From positions 1 to 64,000 of the IMG/VR virus record IMGVR_UViG_3300031885_000005: a stretch of DNA of 64,000 nucleotides, one strand, 5' to 3'. The notes under the pieces are model-generated. The model saw nothing but the letters and a program-made list of their open reading frames with translations, made no database searches and was not told the origin of the DNA. Shown here in pieces: positions 1-8,755 of the stretch. The stretch comes from a virus. The position numbers and the translations under genes were made by a program. The stretch's first letter is position 1. Every line of letters starts with the position of its first letter.

Positions 1-2
1 CC

Positions 3-1004
3 ACACTTTCAGAAATAAAAGAAGATGTTGATATAAATGATGCAATTGATAAAAAACATTCCCCAGGTTCCGATAATCAAACCGCATCCGAAGTATTAAC
101 CGTTGAAACAGGGGTATCAGTTCAAGACAAAATAGATGATTTAGAATCTAATAAACAAGATAGTTTGGGTTTTACTCCTGAAGATTCTTCTAAAAAAGGC
201 GACCTTAATGGTTATGCTTCTTTGGATGGTTCTGGAAAAATTCCAGTAACTGAATTACCTAACGCAATAATGACTTATCAAGGAACATGGAACGCAAATA
301 CAAATACTCCTGCAATCGAAGACGGAATGACGGGAGCAACAGCAGGAGATGTTTATAGAGTATCAGTTGCAGGAACACAAGATTTGGGGTCAGGAAATAT
401 TTCTTTTGAAATAGGAGATTACTGTATTTACAATGGTTCTACTTGGGAAAAAGCAGATACTACAGATGCAGTTTCTCAAATTAATGGAAAAACTGGAGAA
501 GTAGATTTAGTTGCTTCTGATATACTTACCGACGAAACTGGAATAACGGTTCAAGACCACATAGATGATAATTCTAATCCTCATTCTGTAACAAAGACAC
601 AAGTAGGTTTAGGAAATGTAGATGACAAATCTGAAGCAACAATATTTTCTGATGTAGGAATTCTTACTAATAAAAGAATAACTAAAAGAGTTTCAAACGA
701 ATCAGATGCAATATCAATTACTCCTAATTCAGATAATTATGATATAATCTATCAGTCTAATTCTCAAAGTGTGGGTACTCTGACTATTAACAATGATACA
801 GGAGTTCCCACTAATGGACAATCTTTATTAATAAAAATAAAATCAACTAATGTTCAGACATTCTCTTGGGGAAATATTTATGTAAGTGGGATAATCCCAT
901 TACCTATTGCTACTTCTGGTAATGGAAAGATAGATTATTATGCTTTTTTATATGATACAGTCAATAGCAAATGGGATTATACAGGAAGTGCATTACAATA
1001 TTAA
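3..1004 (+). CDS. Tail fibre-like protein, 5' end cut off by the window edge
   Basis: The frame is open from the first bases of the window, so this is the C-terminal 333 residues of a longer protein. A TTG at 165 is in frame but has nothing special upstream and is probably internal. The visible part has the look of phage tail fibres: a DGSGKIPVTELP-type linker, a Gly/Thr/Asn-rich beta region, INGKTGEVDL, and a GLGNVDDKSEAT segment near the middle. It ends in a beta-rich C-terminal domain of about 120 residues. It is the first of three probable receptor-binding genes lying ahead of the terminase. Tail fibre is inferred from composition and motifs; the exact receptor-binding role is not shown. 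Confidence 0.75.
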   Translation, partial: TLSEIKEDVDINDAIDKKHSPGSDNQTASEVLTVETGVSVQDKIDDLESNKQDSLGFTPEDSSKKGDLNGYASLDGSGKIPVTELPNAIMTYQGTWNANTNTPAIEDGMTGATAGDVYRVSVAGTQDLGSGNISFEIGDYCIYNGSTWEKADTTDAVSQINGKTGEVDLVASDILTDETGITVQDHIDDNSNPHSVTKTQVGLGNVDDKSEATIFSDVGILTNKRITKRVSNESDAISITPNSDNYDIIYQSNSQSVGTLTINNDTGVPTNGQSLLIKIKSTNVQTFSWGNIYVSGIIPLPIATSGNGKIDYYAFLYDTVNSKWDYTGSALQY

Positions 1005-1054
1005 GGTGGATACGATAACATAATATAAAAAAAATTAATTCAAAGGAGAAATAG

Positions 1055-2257
1055 ATGGCAACTTTTAATGCAGCAAATACGGGAGACTGGAGAACCGCAG
1101 GTAGTTGGGCAGAAGGGTCTGGGTATCCTGTAGCTGGGGATACTGTTATTTTTGGGGCAGGTTTTACTGGAACAATTACTATTTCTCAAGCTGAAGCCTG
1201 TGCAGTATTAAACCTGACTGGTAATGGAGGTACTCTTGCTTTTGGGGCACAATCTCTGACGATTACTGCTAACATTTCTTTAGGTGGAACAATCACTGCT
1301 ACTACTGGTGGGATTATTATGACTGGCGTAGATACCTCAAGGATAATTACTTCTAATGGGGTTACTTTTCCTGGTCTTTTAACTTCAACCAATGCCAAGA
1401 CAGTTACGCTTAAAGGTAATTTGATTTTAGGAAAAGGATTGGTTATTTCGGCTTCTTCTGCTACTGTGATAAACAAGACAGACGTAGGCGACGGAGATAC
1501 TTTAACCATAAATGACGCTACTGCTTCAGTATTGACTTTGGGTACTGCTTTATCAGGAACGACTAATATAGTCATCGCAGGAACGGGGTGTGTGTGGTCG
1601 GGGAGTAATAACTTATCAAATAATCTGACATTCAACTGCACCAGTGCTACGATAAGTGGGCGGGTGAAATATATCGCAGGAACCCTTACTTATACTGCTG
1701 GAACGATTACTACCACAAGTTCTACTCTTGATATAACTGGGGCTTGCACATTAGATACTGATAGAGGAGCAACGAAAATAACTTTAAACAATTTAACTAT
1801 CTCTTTAGGTACTTACACAATCACCCTTTCTTCAAATCTTACTGGAACAGGAATGTTGAAGGCAGGGGGAGGGAATAGTCCTACATTTTCAGGAGCATTT
1901 GACATTTCATTTTATGAATTTTCTCTTGCCTCAAGTGTATCAAGTGGGGCTACGGTATTTACTTTTCCTGCGGGAAGAACTTTTACAATAACTAATTCTT
2001 TAGCAATAACATCTATCCAAGCAGCTATACCCGAGACACTACTTTGCACTTTAAAATCTTCCTCCACAAGCAATCCCTTCTACCTCAACTACACAGGCAC
2101 TCTTGCTAATTGTAAGGTCTTTGGAACGACATTCACCGATGTAGATGCATCAGGTTCTTCAATACCAATATATAATTGGTATGGGGGAACATTGACACGC
2201 ACAACGAACATCATCAATGTTACAGCAAGTAATATCGGTGGAATATTTATTCAATAA
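1055..2257 (+). CDS. Beta-rich adhesin-like tail protein
   Basis: A 400-residue protein preceded by a clear AAAGGAG site seven bases before the ATG. The N-terminus (GDWRTAGSWAEGSGYPVAGD) and the following Thr/Gly/Ser-rich repeats with alternating hydrophobic residues resemble right-handed beta-helix or autotransporter-like passenger regions. No catalytic motif is visible. It sits between a tail fibre and a PKD/leucine-rich-repeat protein, so it is probably an exposed virion protein that contacts the host or a glycan. It could also be a depolymerase whose active site I cannot recognise. Assignment to the virion is inferred from position. Confidence 0.55.
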   Translation: MATFNAANTGDWRTAGSWAEGSGYPVAGDTVIFGAGFTGTITISQAEACAVLNLTGNGGTLAFGAQSLTITANISLGGTITATTGGIIMTGVDTSRIITSNGVTFPGLLTSTNAKTVTLKGNLILGKGLVISASSATVINKTDVGDGDTLTINDATASVLTLGTALSGTTNIVIAGTGCVWSGSNNLSNNLTFNCTSATISGRVKYIAGTLTYTAGTITTTSSTLDITGACTLDTDRGATKITLNNLTISLGTYTITLSSNLTGTGMLKAGGGNSPTFSGAFDISFYEFSLASSVSSGATVFTFPAGRTFTITNSLAITSIQAAIPETLLCTLKSSSTSNPFYLNYTGTLANCKVFGTTFTDVDASGSSIPIYNWYGGTLTRTTNIINVTASNIGGIFIQ

Positions 2258-2318
2258 AGCAATTATAATAACATAAGTATTGGAAGCAGAATAATAAATT
2301 AGATTAAGGAAAAATAAA

Positions 2319-3899
2319 ATGATAATGAATTTATTAAAATCAGGAATTTTGGGGAGTAGACGTTCATTTAAATTTAGTATATTAACTACTGCTCCAAATG
2401 AAACATTTACATTACCTCTATTAGCAGGAACCCATAATTTTTCTGTTAATTGGGGAGATGGAAGTGCTGAAAATATTGTAATCGCCTTTAATGATGTCAA
2501 TAGAATACATACCTATACTGCAGCAGGAACTTATATAATCTCTATGAATGGAACTTGTACTAAATTTGCTTTTAATGATGGAGGAGATAAATTAAAAATA
2601 AAACAATTATTAGATTTTGTAGATATGGGATTTACTACTTTAAATTTTTATGGATGTTCAAATCTTACATTTATCGCAAGTAGTATGAAAAAGTTAGAAT
2701 CTTTAACTACAGCAGTAAATATGTTTAGAAGTTGTACTTCCTTGACTTCTATTCCTGCGGGGATATTTAATGGTTGCATAGGCATAACCACTTTTAATAG
2801 TACGTTTCTTGGGTGTATAAGTTTAACAGGAGTTATACCAAATAATTTATTTGATTATAATATAAAAGTAACTAATTTTGGTAATACATTTCTTGGTTGT
2901 GTAGGATTAATTGGTTCTATACCGATAGATTTGTTTAAGTACAATACCTTGGCAACTAATTTTACCAGTATATTTCAGGGATGTTCTGGATTGATTGGTG
3001 TTATTCCCACAGATTTATTTAGATATAATATAAAAGTAACTAATTTTAGTAGTGCATTTAATGGTTGCGTGGGTTTAACTTTTATCCCTAACAATTTATT
3101 TGACTATAATATCTTAGCAACTAATTGTAGTAGTATATTTTATAATTGCACAGGTCTGATAGGTGTAATTCCTACTGATTTGTTTAAGTACAATATTTTA
3201 GCAACTAATTTTAGCAGTATATTTCGGGGATGTTCTGGATTGATTGGTGTTATTCCCACAGATTTATTTAGATATAATATATTGGCAACTTCTATGGATA
3301 ATATTTTTAAGGGTTGTTCAGGACTTACGGGTTCCATACCCGTAGACCTGTTTAGATACAATATATTAGCAACAAGTTTTAATAGTGCCTTTAATGGTTG
3401 CACAAATATTGCTTCTATACCTACTGATTTATTTAGATATAATATAAAAGTAACTAATTTTGGCGGAACATTTATGAGTTGCACAAGTCTAATATCTATA
3501 CCAGTTGACTTGTTCCGATATAATACGGCAGTAACGACTTTTGAAAGTGTCTTTTATCTTTGTTCAGGGATAACTGCTATTCCAGCAGATATATTCAAAT
3601 ACAATGTTGCTGTAACTAATTGCCAAGGTATATTTGCTTCCTGCATAGGTTTAACTGGTGTTCTTGATGGTGATATATTCTTATATAATACCAAAGTGAC
3701 TACTTTTGCGTGGACATTCCAATATTGTGCAGGTTTGACAGGAAGCGGTTGGGGTTCTGGTGTTATCCCTGAAACAGTCCCAGATACTATTATTTATAAT
3801 GCAGAACATCAGCCAACGCCACCTGCTATAACTACATCTTGTTTTGATGGTTGCACTTCATTGACAGATTATTCGTTAATTCCAGTAGGATGGAAATAA
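2319..3899 (+). CDS. PKD plus leucine-rich-repeat-like tail adhesin
   Basis: A 526-residue protein. Residues of roughly 20-75 resemble a PKD fold (VNWGDGS, then HTYTAAGTY). The remainder is at least a dozen repeats of about 24-25 residues built on the pattern F-x-GC-x-x-L-x-x-IP-x-x-LF-x-YN, ending in a capping segment with CFDGCTSLTDYS. The pattern resembles BspA/DUF285-type surface repeats, which are known in bacterial adhesins. A secreted or virion-surface role is inferred. Two repeat copies are nearly identical at the DNA level, which gives scope for recombination. The start has AAGGAAAAATAAA before the ATG. Confidence 0.65.
   Translation: MIMNLLKSGILGSRRSFKFSILTTAPNETFTLPLLAGTHNFSVNWGDGSAENIVIAFNDVNRIHTYTAAGTYIISMNGTCTKFAFNDGGDKLKIKQLLDFVDMGFTTLNFYGCSNLTFIASSMKKLESLTTAVNMFRSCTSLTSIPAGIFNGCIGITTFNSTFLGCISLTGVIPNNLFDYNIKVTNFGNTFLGCVGLIGSIPIDLFKYNTLATNFTSIFQGCSGLIGVIPTDLFRYNIKVTNFSSAFNGCVGLTFIPNNLFDYNILATNCSSIFYNCTGLIGVIPTDLFKYNILATNFSSIFRGCSGLIGVIPTDLFRYNILATSMDNIFKGCSGLTGSIPVDLFRYNILATSFNSAFNGCTNIASIPTDLFRYNIKVTNFGGTFMSCTSLISIPVDLFRYNTAVTTFESVFYLCSGITAIPADIFKYNVAVTNCQGIFASCIGLTGVLDGDIFLYNTKVTTFAWTFQYCAGLTGSGWGSGVIPETVPDTIIYNAEHQPTPPAITTSCFDGCTSLTDYSLIPVGWK
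2969..3031 (+). repeat. Near-identical DNA repeat, copy 1
   Basis: About 62 bases encoding one repeat unit of the leucine-rich-like protein. It recurs 249 bases downstream with a single mismatch seen in the core. DNA identity this high within diverged protein repeats suggests recent duplication or gene conversion. Confidence 0.8.
3218..3280 (+). repeat. Near-identical DNA repeat, copy 2
   Basis: Second copy of the 62-base unit, in frame (249 bases = 83 codons from the first). Recombination between the copies would delete or add whole repeat units without breaking the frame. Confidence 0.8.
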
Positions 3900-3913
3900 T
3901 ATAGAAAGGAAGT

Positions 3914-4654
3914 ATGGATAGTATAGAACGTGAGGTTAAAAAATTAAAAAATTTGGTTCAGAACAAAAACAAAACTAATGAAGAATTGGAGATTTTGGCG
4001 AAAGAAAATATTCAACGCCAAGAAATATTGGGTTCTTTGACATTCGCACTTGATGATGAAAAATTTTTCGCTACTAATTTATTAAATAAATATTTAGAAG
4101 AATCATCTTTACAGTCAGCATCAGAGAAAGATACATTAACGCACCTTATAGATTTAGAGGTGTTACTCAATAGAATTAAAAAACAATTAAATACAGAATA
4201 TGGAAAAGCAAATCCTGCAATTCCAATTGCTTTTATAGAACAGGTAACTGAGTTGACAAATCAGATAATGGAATTGAAGGAAAAATTAGGATTGTTAAAA
4301 GAAGATGAGAATAATGATGTTTCAAAAACTATATCTGATTTATTGGAAAGATTTCATAAATGGATAAATAAACCAGAAAATAGAAGCAATTTTGAATGTC
4401 AATGCCCTAAATGTGAAGAAATTATTTTAATTAGAAGGCGACTTGATAAAGAAAAAGACGAAATTAAATCTCACCCTTGGTATATCGAGGGAGGTATTCT
4501 TTTTAATAAAGAAATATTTAAAGATTTTGAATTAGGAAAGATTTCAGAAAATCAAGTGGTTAGATATTTAAATGTTACTTCGGATTATATAAATTGGATT
4601 AGACAAAATTATCCTTTAAATCAGGACAAATCCGAAGAAGAAAAAGAAGATTAA
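3914..4654 (+). CDS. Terminase small subunit candidate
   Basis: A 246-residue, highly charged and mostly helical protein directly before the large terminase, the usual place of the DNA-recognition subunit. The first 135 residues look like coiled coil. A CQCPKCEE pair of cysteines near residue 165 suggests a small metal site, and FELGKISENQVVRYLNVTSDYINWI near the C-terminus has a helix-turn-helix look. The end is very acidic. AAGGAAGT precedes the ATG. The assignment rests on position and general architecture only; it could be a terminase-associated packaging protein. Confidence 0.45.
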   Translation: MDSIEREVKKLKNLVQNKNKTNEELEILAKENIQRQEILGSLTFALDDEKFFATNLLNKYLEESSLQSASEKDTLTHLIDLEVLLNRIKKQLNTEYGKANPAIPIAFIEQVTELTNQIMELKEKLGLLKEDENNDVSKTISDLLERFHKWINKPENRSNFECQCPKCEEIILIRRRLDKEKDEIKSHPWYIEGGILFNKEIFKDFELGKISENQVVRYLNVTSDYINWIRQNYPLNQDKSEEEKED

Positions 4655-4658
4655 ATAT

Positions 4659-6296
4659 ATGTTAAAAAATTTGACTACTGAAGAGTTGTTCTTTTGTGAA
4701 AATTTTTATGATGCTAAATGTTTAATTGAGAATACATTTTCAAAAGGAACTCCTCGAAATTGGAATGATGGAAAGGATTGTATAAAATTAAGAACGTATC
4801 AACGACCATTTTTAGGATTCGATTCTGCTCTTGAAGATGATGATAAATTATCTGAGGTTGAAAATTTTAGAAGAAGAATAAAAGTAGGCACTCGAATAAT
4901 TGTTTCTGCAAGAAAAATAGGAAAGACTTTTATAGCATTGATTGCTAATATTTTATTAAAGTTAGTACATTATAGAGATAAAGAAATGACAATGAGTTCT
5001 TATGATGAGAAACATGTCAATAAAGTATTAAATGAAGTCAGAGAATTCATGGTTTATCATAATTTATATAAAAGTTACAAACAAACAATAAGAGGAAGTC
5101 CAGAATATCTTATAGAAACCAAAAATGGCAATAAACTTTTTGGTGTAAATGAAACTGTGAAAGGAAAAGCCCCAGGCGAAAATTGGTGGGGTCATCATAC
5201 TTTTATTAATTTTCAAGATGAGATTCAGGCAGAAACAGATAATGCTTATACTCATAAAGTGGATGCTACAAGTGATTTGGGTGTAATGGAGATTTTATGC
5301 GGAATTCCTTTGATTACTAAAGTTTCTCCTTTAGGTAGGATATTAAGAGATTCAATTTTGAAAAAAAATATTATTAGATTACCCCAATATGTTAGTTATC
5401 TTTGGGATGACATTACTAAACAGGAAAGAATAAGAGCTTATGGAGGATTAGAATCTTCAGGTTATCGTATAAATGTCGCAGCAGATTTAATTGAAGGGGC
5501 TTCTGGTGCTTTTGATATGGATAGAGTAAAATCTAATTATAATAAAAAAAGAATAATCAAACATTTTGAGATTACAAAGAAAAACTTTAAAGATTATAAA
5601 AATATATTAGTTTTAGAACCAATATATAATTCTTCTAAAACTTTTGTAGTATCGGATATTGGAGATGCAGCAGCAACAGAAATAACAATATTTGGAAAAG
5701 TTAATGAAAAATATCAATTGGTTTATAATGTTACAACTTATCGTCTTTCTTTAACAAAAGAATTACCCGAACTGATAGAGTACATTTTTAGAAAGGTTAA
5801 TGGGCACTATCTTTCAGTAGATTGCACTATTATGGGGAAACCAGTTTATGAAATTTTAACTGAAAAACTAAATGAGATTATAAAAGATAAAGAAGGGAAT
5901 ATTATAAAAACAATAAAAAGAGTTTTTTGGTGTGCATTTAATGAGGATATTATTACTGGTTTCGAAAAAAATGAGAGCGGACAATTAATAAGAGATTCTA
6001 AAGGTCAATACATAACAAAAAAAGAACCCACTCTTCATTTTGCAGTTACCAGATTACAACAAATGTTTTTTGATAAAAAATTCGATATACCTAACGACGA
6101 TTATAAATTTGAGAATCAATTTTCATCTTATGTAAGTATATTTTTAGGAAATAAAGTAATTTATGATACGACAATTTCAGAAGACCATTATGTACAATCT
6201 TTTGAAGTTTTTGCAATATTAGAATGGTTGACAGAACAATTGCCATTTATAACTGCAATAGAAGAAAATATACAAACACCTTTTGGTGTTTATTAA
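4659..6296 (+). CDS. terL: Terminase large subunit
   Basis: The ATP-driven DNA packaging motor and headful/cos nuclease, 545 residues, a normal family length. A Q-motif-like LRTYQRPFL lies near residue 47, a Walker A of the phage type (SARKIGKT, residues 83-90), and a Walker B with catalytic acid in FINFQDEIQ (D187, E188). The C-terminal RNase H-like nuclease has an expected first acid in VSDIGDAA (about residue 328) and a second in LSVDCTIMGK. It follows the small-subunit candidate by four bases and precedes the portal, the standard packaging order. The motifs make this assignment strong. Confidence 0.9.
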   Translation: MLKNLTTEELFFCENFYDAKCLIENTFSKGTPRNWNDGKDCIKLRTYQRPFLGFDSALEDDDKLSEVENFRRRIKVGTRIIVSARKIGKTFIALIANILLKLVHYRDKEMTMSSYDEKHVNKVLNEVREFMVYHNLYKSYKQTIRGSPEYLIETKNGNKLFGVNETVKGKAPGENWWGHHTFINFQDEIQAETDNAYTHKVDATSDLGVMEILCGIPLITKVSPLGRILRDSILKKNIIRLPQYVSYLWDDITKQERIRAYGGLESSGYRINVAADLIEGASGAFDMDRVKSNYNKKRIIKHFEITKKNFKDYKNILVLEPIYNSSKTFVVSDIGDAAATEITIFGKVNEKYQLVYNVTTYRLSLTKELPELIEYIFRKVNGHYLSVDCTIMGKPVYEILTEKLNEIIKDKEGNIIKTIKRVFWCAFNEDIITGFEKNESGQLIRDSKGQYITKKEPTLHFAVTRLQQMFFDKKFDIPNDDYKFENQFSSYVSIFLGNKVIYDTTISEDHYVQSFEVFAILEWLTEQLPFITAIEENIQTPFGVY

Positions 6297-6313
6297 AGAA
6301 AAGGAGTAAATAA

Positions 6314-7972
6314 ATGAGTGATGGCATAGGAATGGCAAATCAGAGTGTATGGGGAGCGTTTGTAAGATGGATGTTTTCCTCAAAAACAATAGAAATTCCA
6401 GGGGATTTCCAAGGAAGATGTGCCGATATAAAAGAAATGTTGGATAATGATGTTAGTGGAATTGTTTCTACTTTATTGGATTATATGGTTAATTCTGCTG
6501 CTGAAGCAAAATTTAAAGTAGAATGTTCCAACGAAACTTTGGAAAATTTATTGGACATTTGGTTGCAACAAATTAACATTTATGTAGATTTAATACCCAC
6601 AGGGCTTCAAGAATTAGCGAGAGAATATTATAGAGAAAGATGGAAAGGTTCTTCATTATGTTTAATGAAAGTTTCTGATTGGAAATCAATAAAATCAGAA
6701 AATAATATAATCGAAGTTCCGACTACATTGTGGTTTTTTAATGGTGCATCGGTTTGGATTGATAGACCAAATGCTAACAAATTTAAATTAGGAACTGATA
6801 AATATTTTAGTGATTCTAATTTAAAAAATGCAATAGTTAAATCAGATAAAGAATCGTTTGTGATTCAGAAACCTGGGTCGAGGTGGACTGACCAATATCC
6901 TTCTCCTTATTGTGTAAGAAAAGGAATTTTAAAGAATTACAAAGCAATTGAAGTATTACAATCTAAAGGCGATGAAGTAATTAGTAAAGTCTTACCTTAT
7001 ATATTGCAACAGGTAAAAGGAACTGAAGCTGCATTTATACAAAAAGGATTAAAATTTAGCCCAGACGAATTAAAATCTTTTCAAAATGTAGTTAAGACAG
7101 CACTTAAACGATATAAAAATGAAAAAGGAGAAGTTCCATTAGCCACTACTCCTTTTGATGAAGAATTCAAACACATCGTCGCTGATATTCTTCCGATGGT
7201 TAGAGAAGAACTTTTTAGGCAAGGAACAAGAAATTTATTGGCAGGTTTGGGTTTTATCGATATGTTGGAAATAGCTCCTTCTCGTCAGGAAACAAGATTA
7301 AATCCTAAACCATTTATTTTAGAAGTCAATGACGGAGTTGATGGATTTAAATCTATTTTAAAAGAAGTAATTTATTTAATTATAAATAGAAATAAGGATT
7401 ATCATAAGAAATTTTTTAGCGACAATACGACATTAAAAATAGTAAATACACCAATAAGAATCAATGTTGAACAAATTTTAGACCAATTAAGGTCGGGATT
7501 TGTTTATGGTGGATTGACAATTGAAACTTATCATGAAGTATTAGGAATCGACCATGACCAGGAAGTAGAGAGGATGCGAAAGGAATGGGATGATGGATTA
7601 AGAGAATTATTTTATCCTCATTGTATTACTAATCAAGAAGATAAGGGAATAGATACAGTTATTCCAACTACTAAAAAGCAAATAGAAAAAACTAAAGAAA
7701 AAGAAACAAAACCCACAACAATGACGAAATCAGAATTAGAAAACGAATTAGAAACTGCTCCATATAAAAATTTAGATGAATTGCCTAAATATATAAAGAA
7801 AATGACTAAACATTGTCAAGAAGTCTTTATGGCAACTTTTAATTCTGTTTACGAAGATACTGGAGATGAAGGCAAAAGTTTTGCTATAGCCAACTCGGCT
7901 GCTCGTCGTTGTATGAAGAAGCAAGGTTATACTTATGATAAAGAAACAAAAACTTGGAAAAAGAAAGAATAA
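6314..7972 (+). CDS. Portal protein with C-terminal ChaB-like domain
   Basis: A 552-residue protein with an AAAAGGAG site, immediately after terL. The N-terminal 450 residues match a portal in size, position and style: helical clip and stem regions, tryptophan-rich wing around 110-170. The last 70 residues (from about 483, APYKNLDELP, then HCQEVFMATFNSVYED and a terminal Lys/Trp segment) look like a ChaB domain, a small helical domain named after a cation-transport regulator and known in phage proteins near head genes. A charged linker of TKKQIEKTKEKETK joins the two. The portal call is strong by context; the ChaB call is by motif resemblance. Confidence 0.8.
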   Translation: MSDGIGMANQSVWGAFVRWMFSSKTIEIPGDFQGRCADIKEMLDNDVSGIVSTLLDYMVNSAAEAKFKVECSNETLENLLDIWLQQINIYVDLIPTGLQELAREYYRERWKGSSLCLMKVSDWKSIKSENNIIEVPTTLWFFNGASVWIDRPNANKFKLGTDKYFSDSNLKNAIVKSDKESFVIQKPGSRWTDQYPSPYCVRKGILKNYKAIEVLQSKGDEVISKVLPYILQQVKGTEAAFIQKGLKFSPDELKSFQNVVKTALKRYKNEKGEVPLATTPFDEEFKHIVADILPMVREELFRQGTRNLLAGLGFIDMLEIAPSRQETRLNPKPFILEVNDGVDGFKSILKEVIYLIINRNKDYHKKFFSDNTTLKIVNTPIRINVEQILDQLRSGFVYGGLTIETYHEVLGIDHDQEVERMRKEWDDGLRELFYPHCITNQEDKGIDTVIPTTKKQIEKTKEKETKPTTMTKSELENELETAPYKNLDELPKYIKKMTKHCQEVFMATFNSVYEDTGDEGKSFAIANSAARRCMKKQGYTYDKETKTWKKKE

Positions 7973-8755
7973 ATGATTAAAACAGACCCAAAAACAGGTA
8001 GATTTATTAAACAATTTTCAGATAAAGAATTAATCTGTGAACAATGTGGTAAAAAATTTATAAGAGAACATCATAGATTAAATAGACAAAAAAATAATTT
8101 TTGCTCTTTGAAATGTGCTTACGAATATAGAAAAGGAAAAAATAGTTCTTTATGGACTGGTGGTGAAATAGAAACGAAATGTGATTTTTGTAATAAAATA
8201 ATAAAAATTAAACAATATCAATTAAAACAGAAAAATCATTTTTGTTCCTATAAATGTTATGGAAAATTTAAACAAATTAAATTAAAAGGAACTCCTTCTT
8301 TTTTTAAAGGTCATATACATAAAGAAGAATCAAAAATAAAGATTGGAAATAAATTGAGGGGAAAGAAACACACAGAAGAAACTAAACAAAAAATATCAAT
8401 TGGTCATATAGGAAAAAACAAAGGCAGAAAATGTCATTTTTTTGGAAAACCATCGGAACATGGAAAATGGATTAATTACAATAATAAATGGTTCCGTTCT
8501 TCTTGGGAATCAAAATTTGCTAAATTTTTAGATTCTATAGGTATTAAATGGTTATATGAACCCGAATCATTTAATTTAGATGAGATGACATACACCCCTG
8601 ATTTCTATTTACCCGAACAAGGAATATATATAGAAATCAAAGGTTATTGGCGACCACTATTTTTAGAAAAATATAAATTATTTAAAAATAAATATATAGA
8701 CAAAGTTTTAATACTTTACGAAAAAAAAGATTTACAAAAATTGGGGGTATTATAA
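7973..8755 (+). CDS. Homing endonuclease: zinc fingers, NUMOD3 and PD-(D/E)XK nuclease
   Basis: A free-standing endonuclease of 260 residues inserted exactly between portal and protease. Two C-x2-C...C-x3-C fingers occupy about residues 22-90 (CEQCGKKF, FCSLKC; CDFCNKII, FCSYKC). A NUMOD3-like DNA-binding motif follows (HTEETKQKISIGHIG). The C-terminal nuclease has FRSSWESKFAKFL, then TPDFYLP and YIEIKGYW, which gives the E...PD...E-x-K signature. Its ATG follows the portal stop directly and its TAA shares a base with the next ATG, so it rides on the structural operon. It is a mobile gene rather than a morphogenesis factor; the cleavage site is unknown. Confidence 0.8.
   Translation: MIKTDPKTGRFIKQFSDKELICEQCGKKFIREHHRLNRQKNNFCSLKCAYEYRKGKNSSLWTGGEIETKCDFCNKIIKIKQYQLKQKNHFCSYKCYGKFKQIKLKGTPSFFKGHIHKEESKIKIGNKLRGKKHTEETKQKISIGHIGKNKGRKCHFFGKPSEHGKWINYNNKWFRSSWESKFAKFLDSIGIKWLYEPESFNLDEMTYTPDFYLPEQGIYIEIKGYWRPLFLEKYKLFKNKYIDKVLILYEKKDLQKLGVL

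Noticed and set aside
1186-1641. Long minus-strand open frame over the second tail protein
   Set aside because: It is antisense to a better-supported gene with a ribosome site, and its Val/Pro/Lys-rich product looks like a mirror of Thr/Gly-rich coding sequence.
2800-3700. Evenly spaced DNA repeats that resemble a CRISPR array
   Set aside because: The repeats are coding, vary between copies and have no unique spacers of fixed length.
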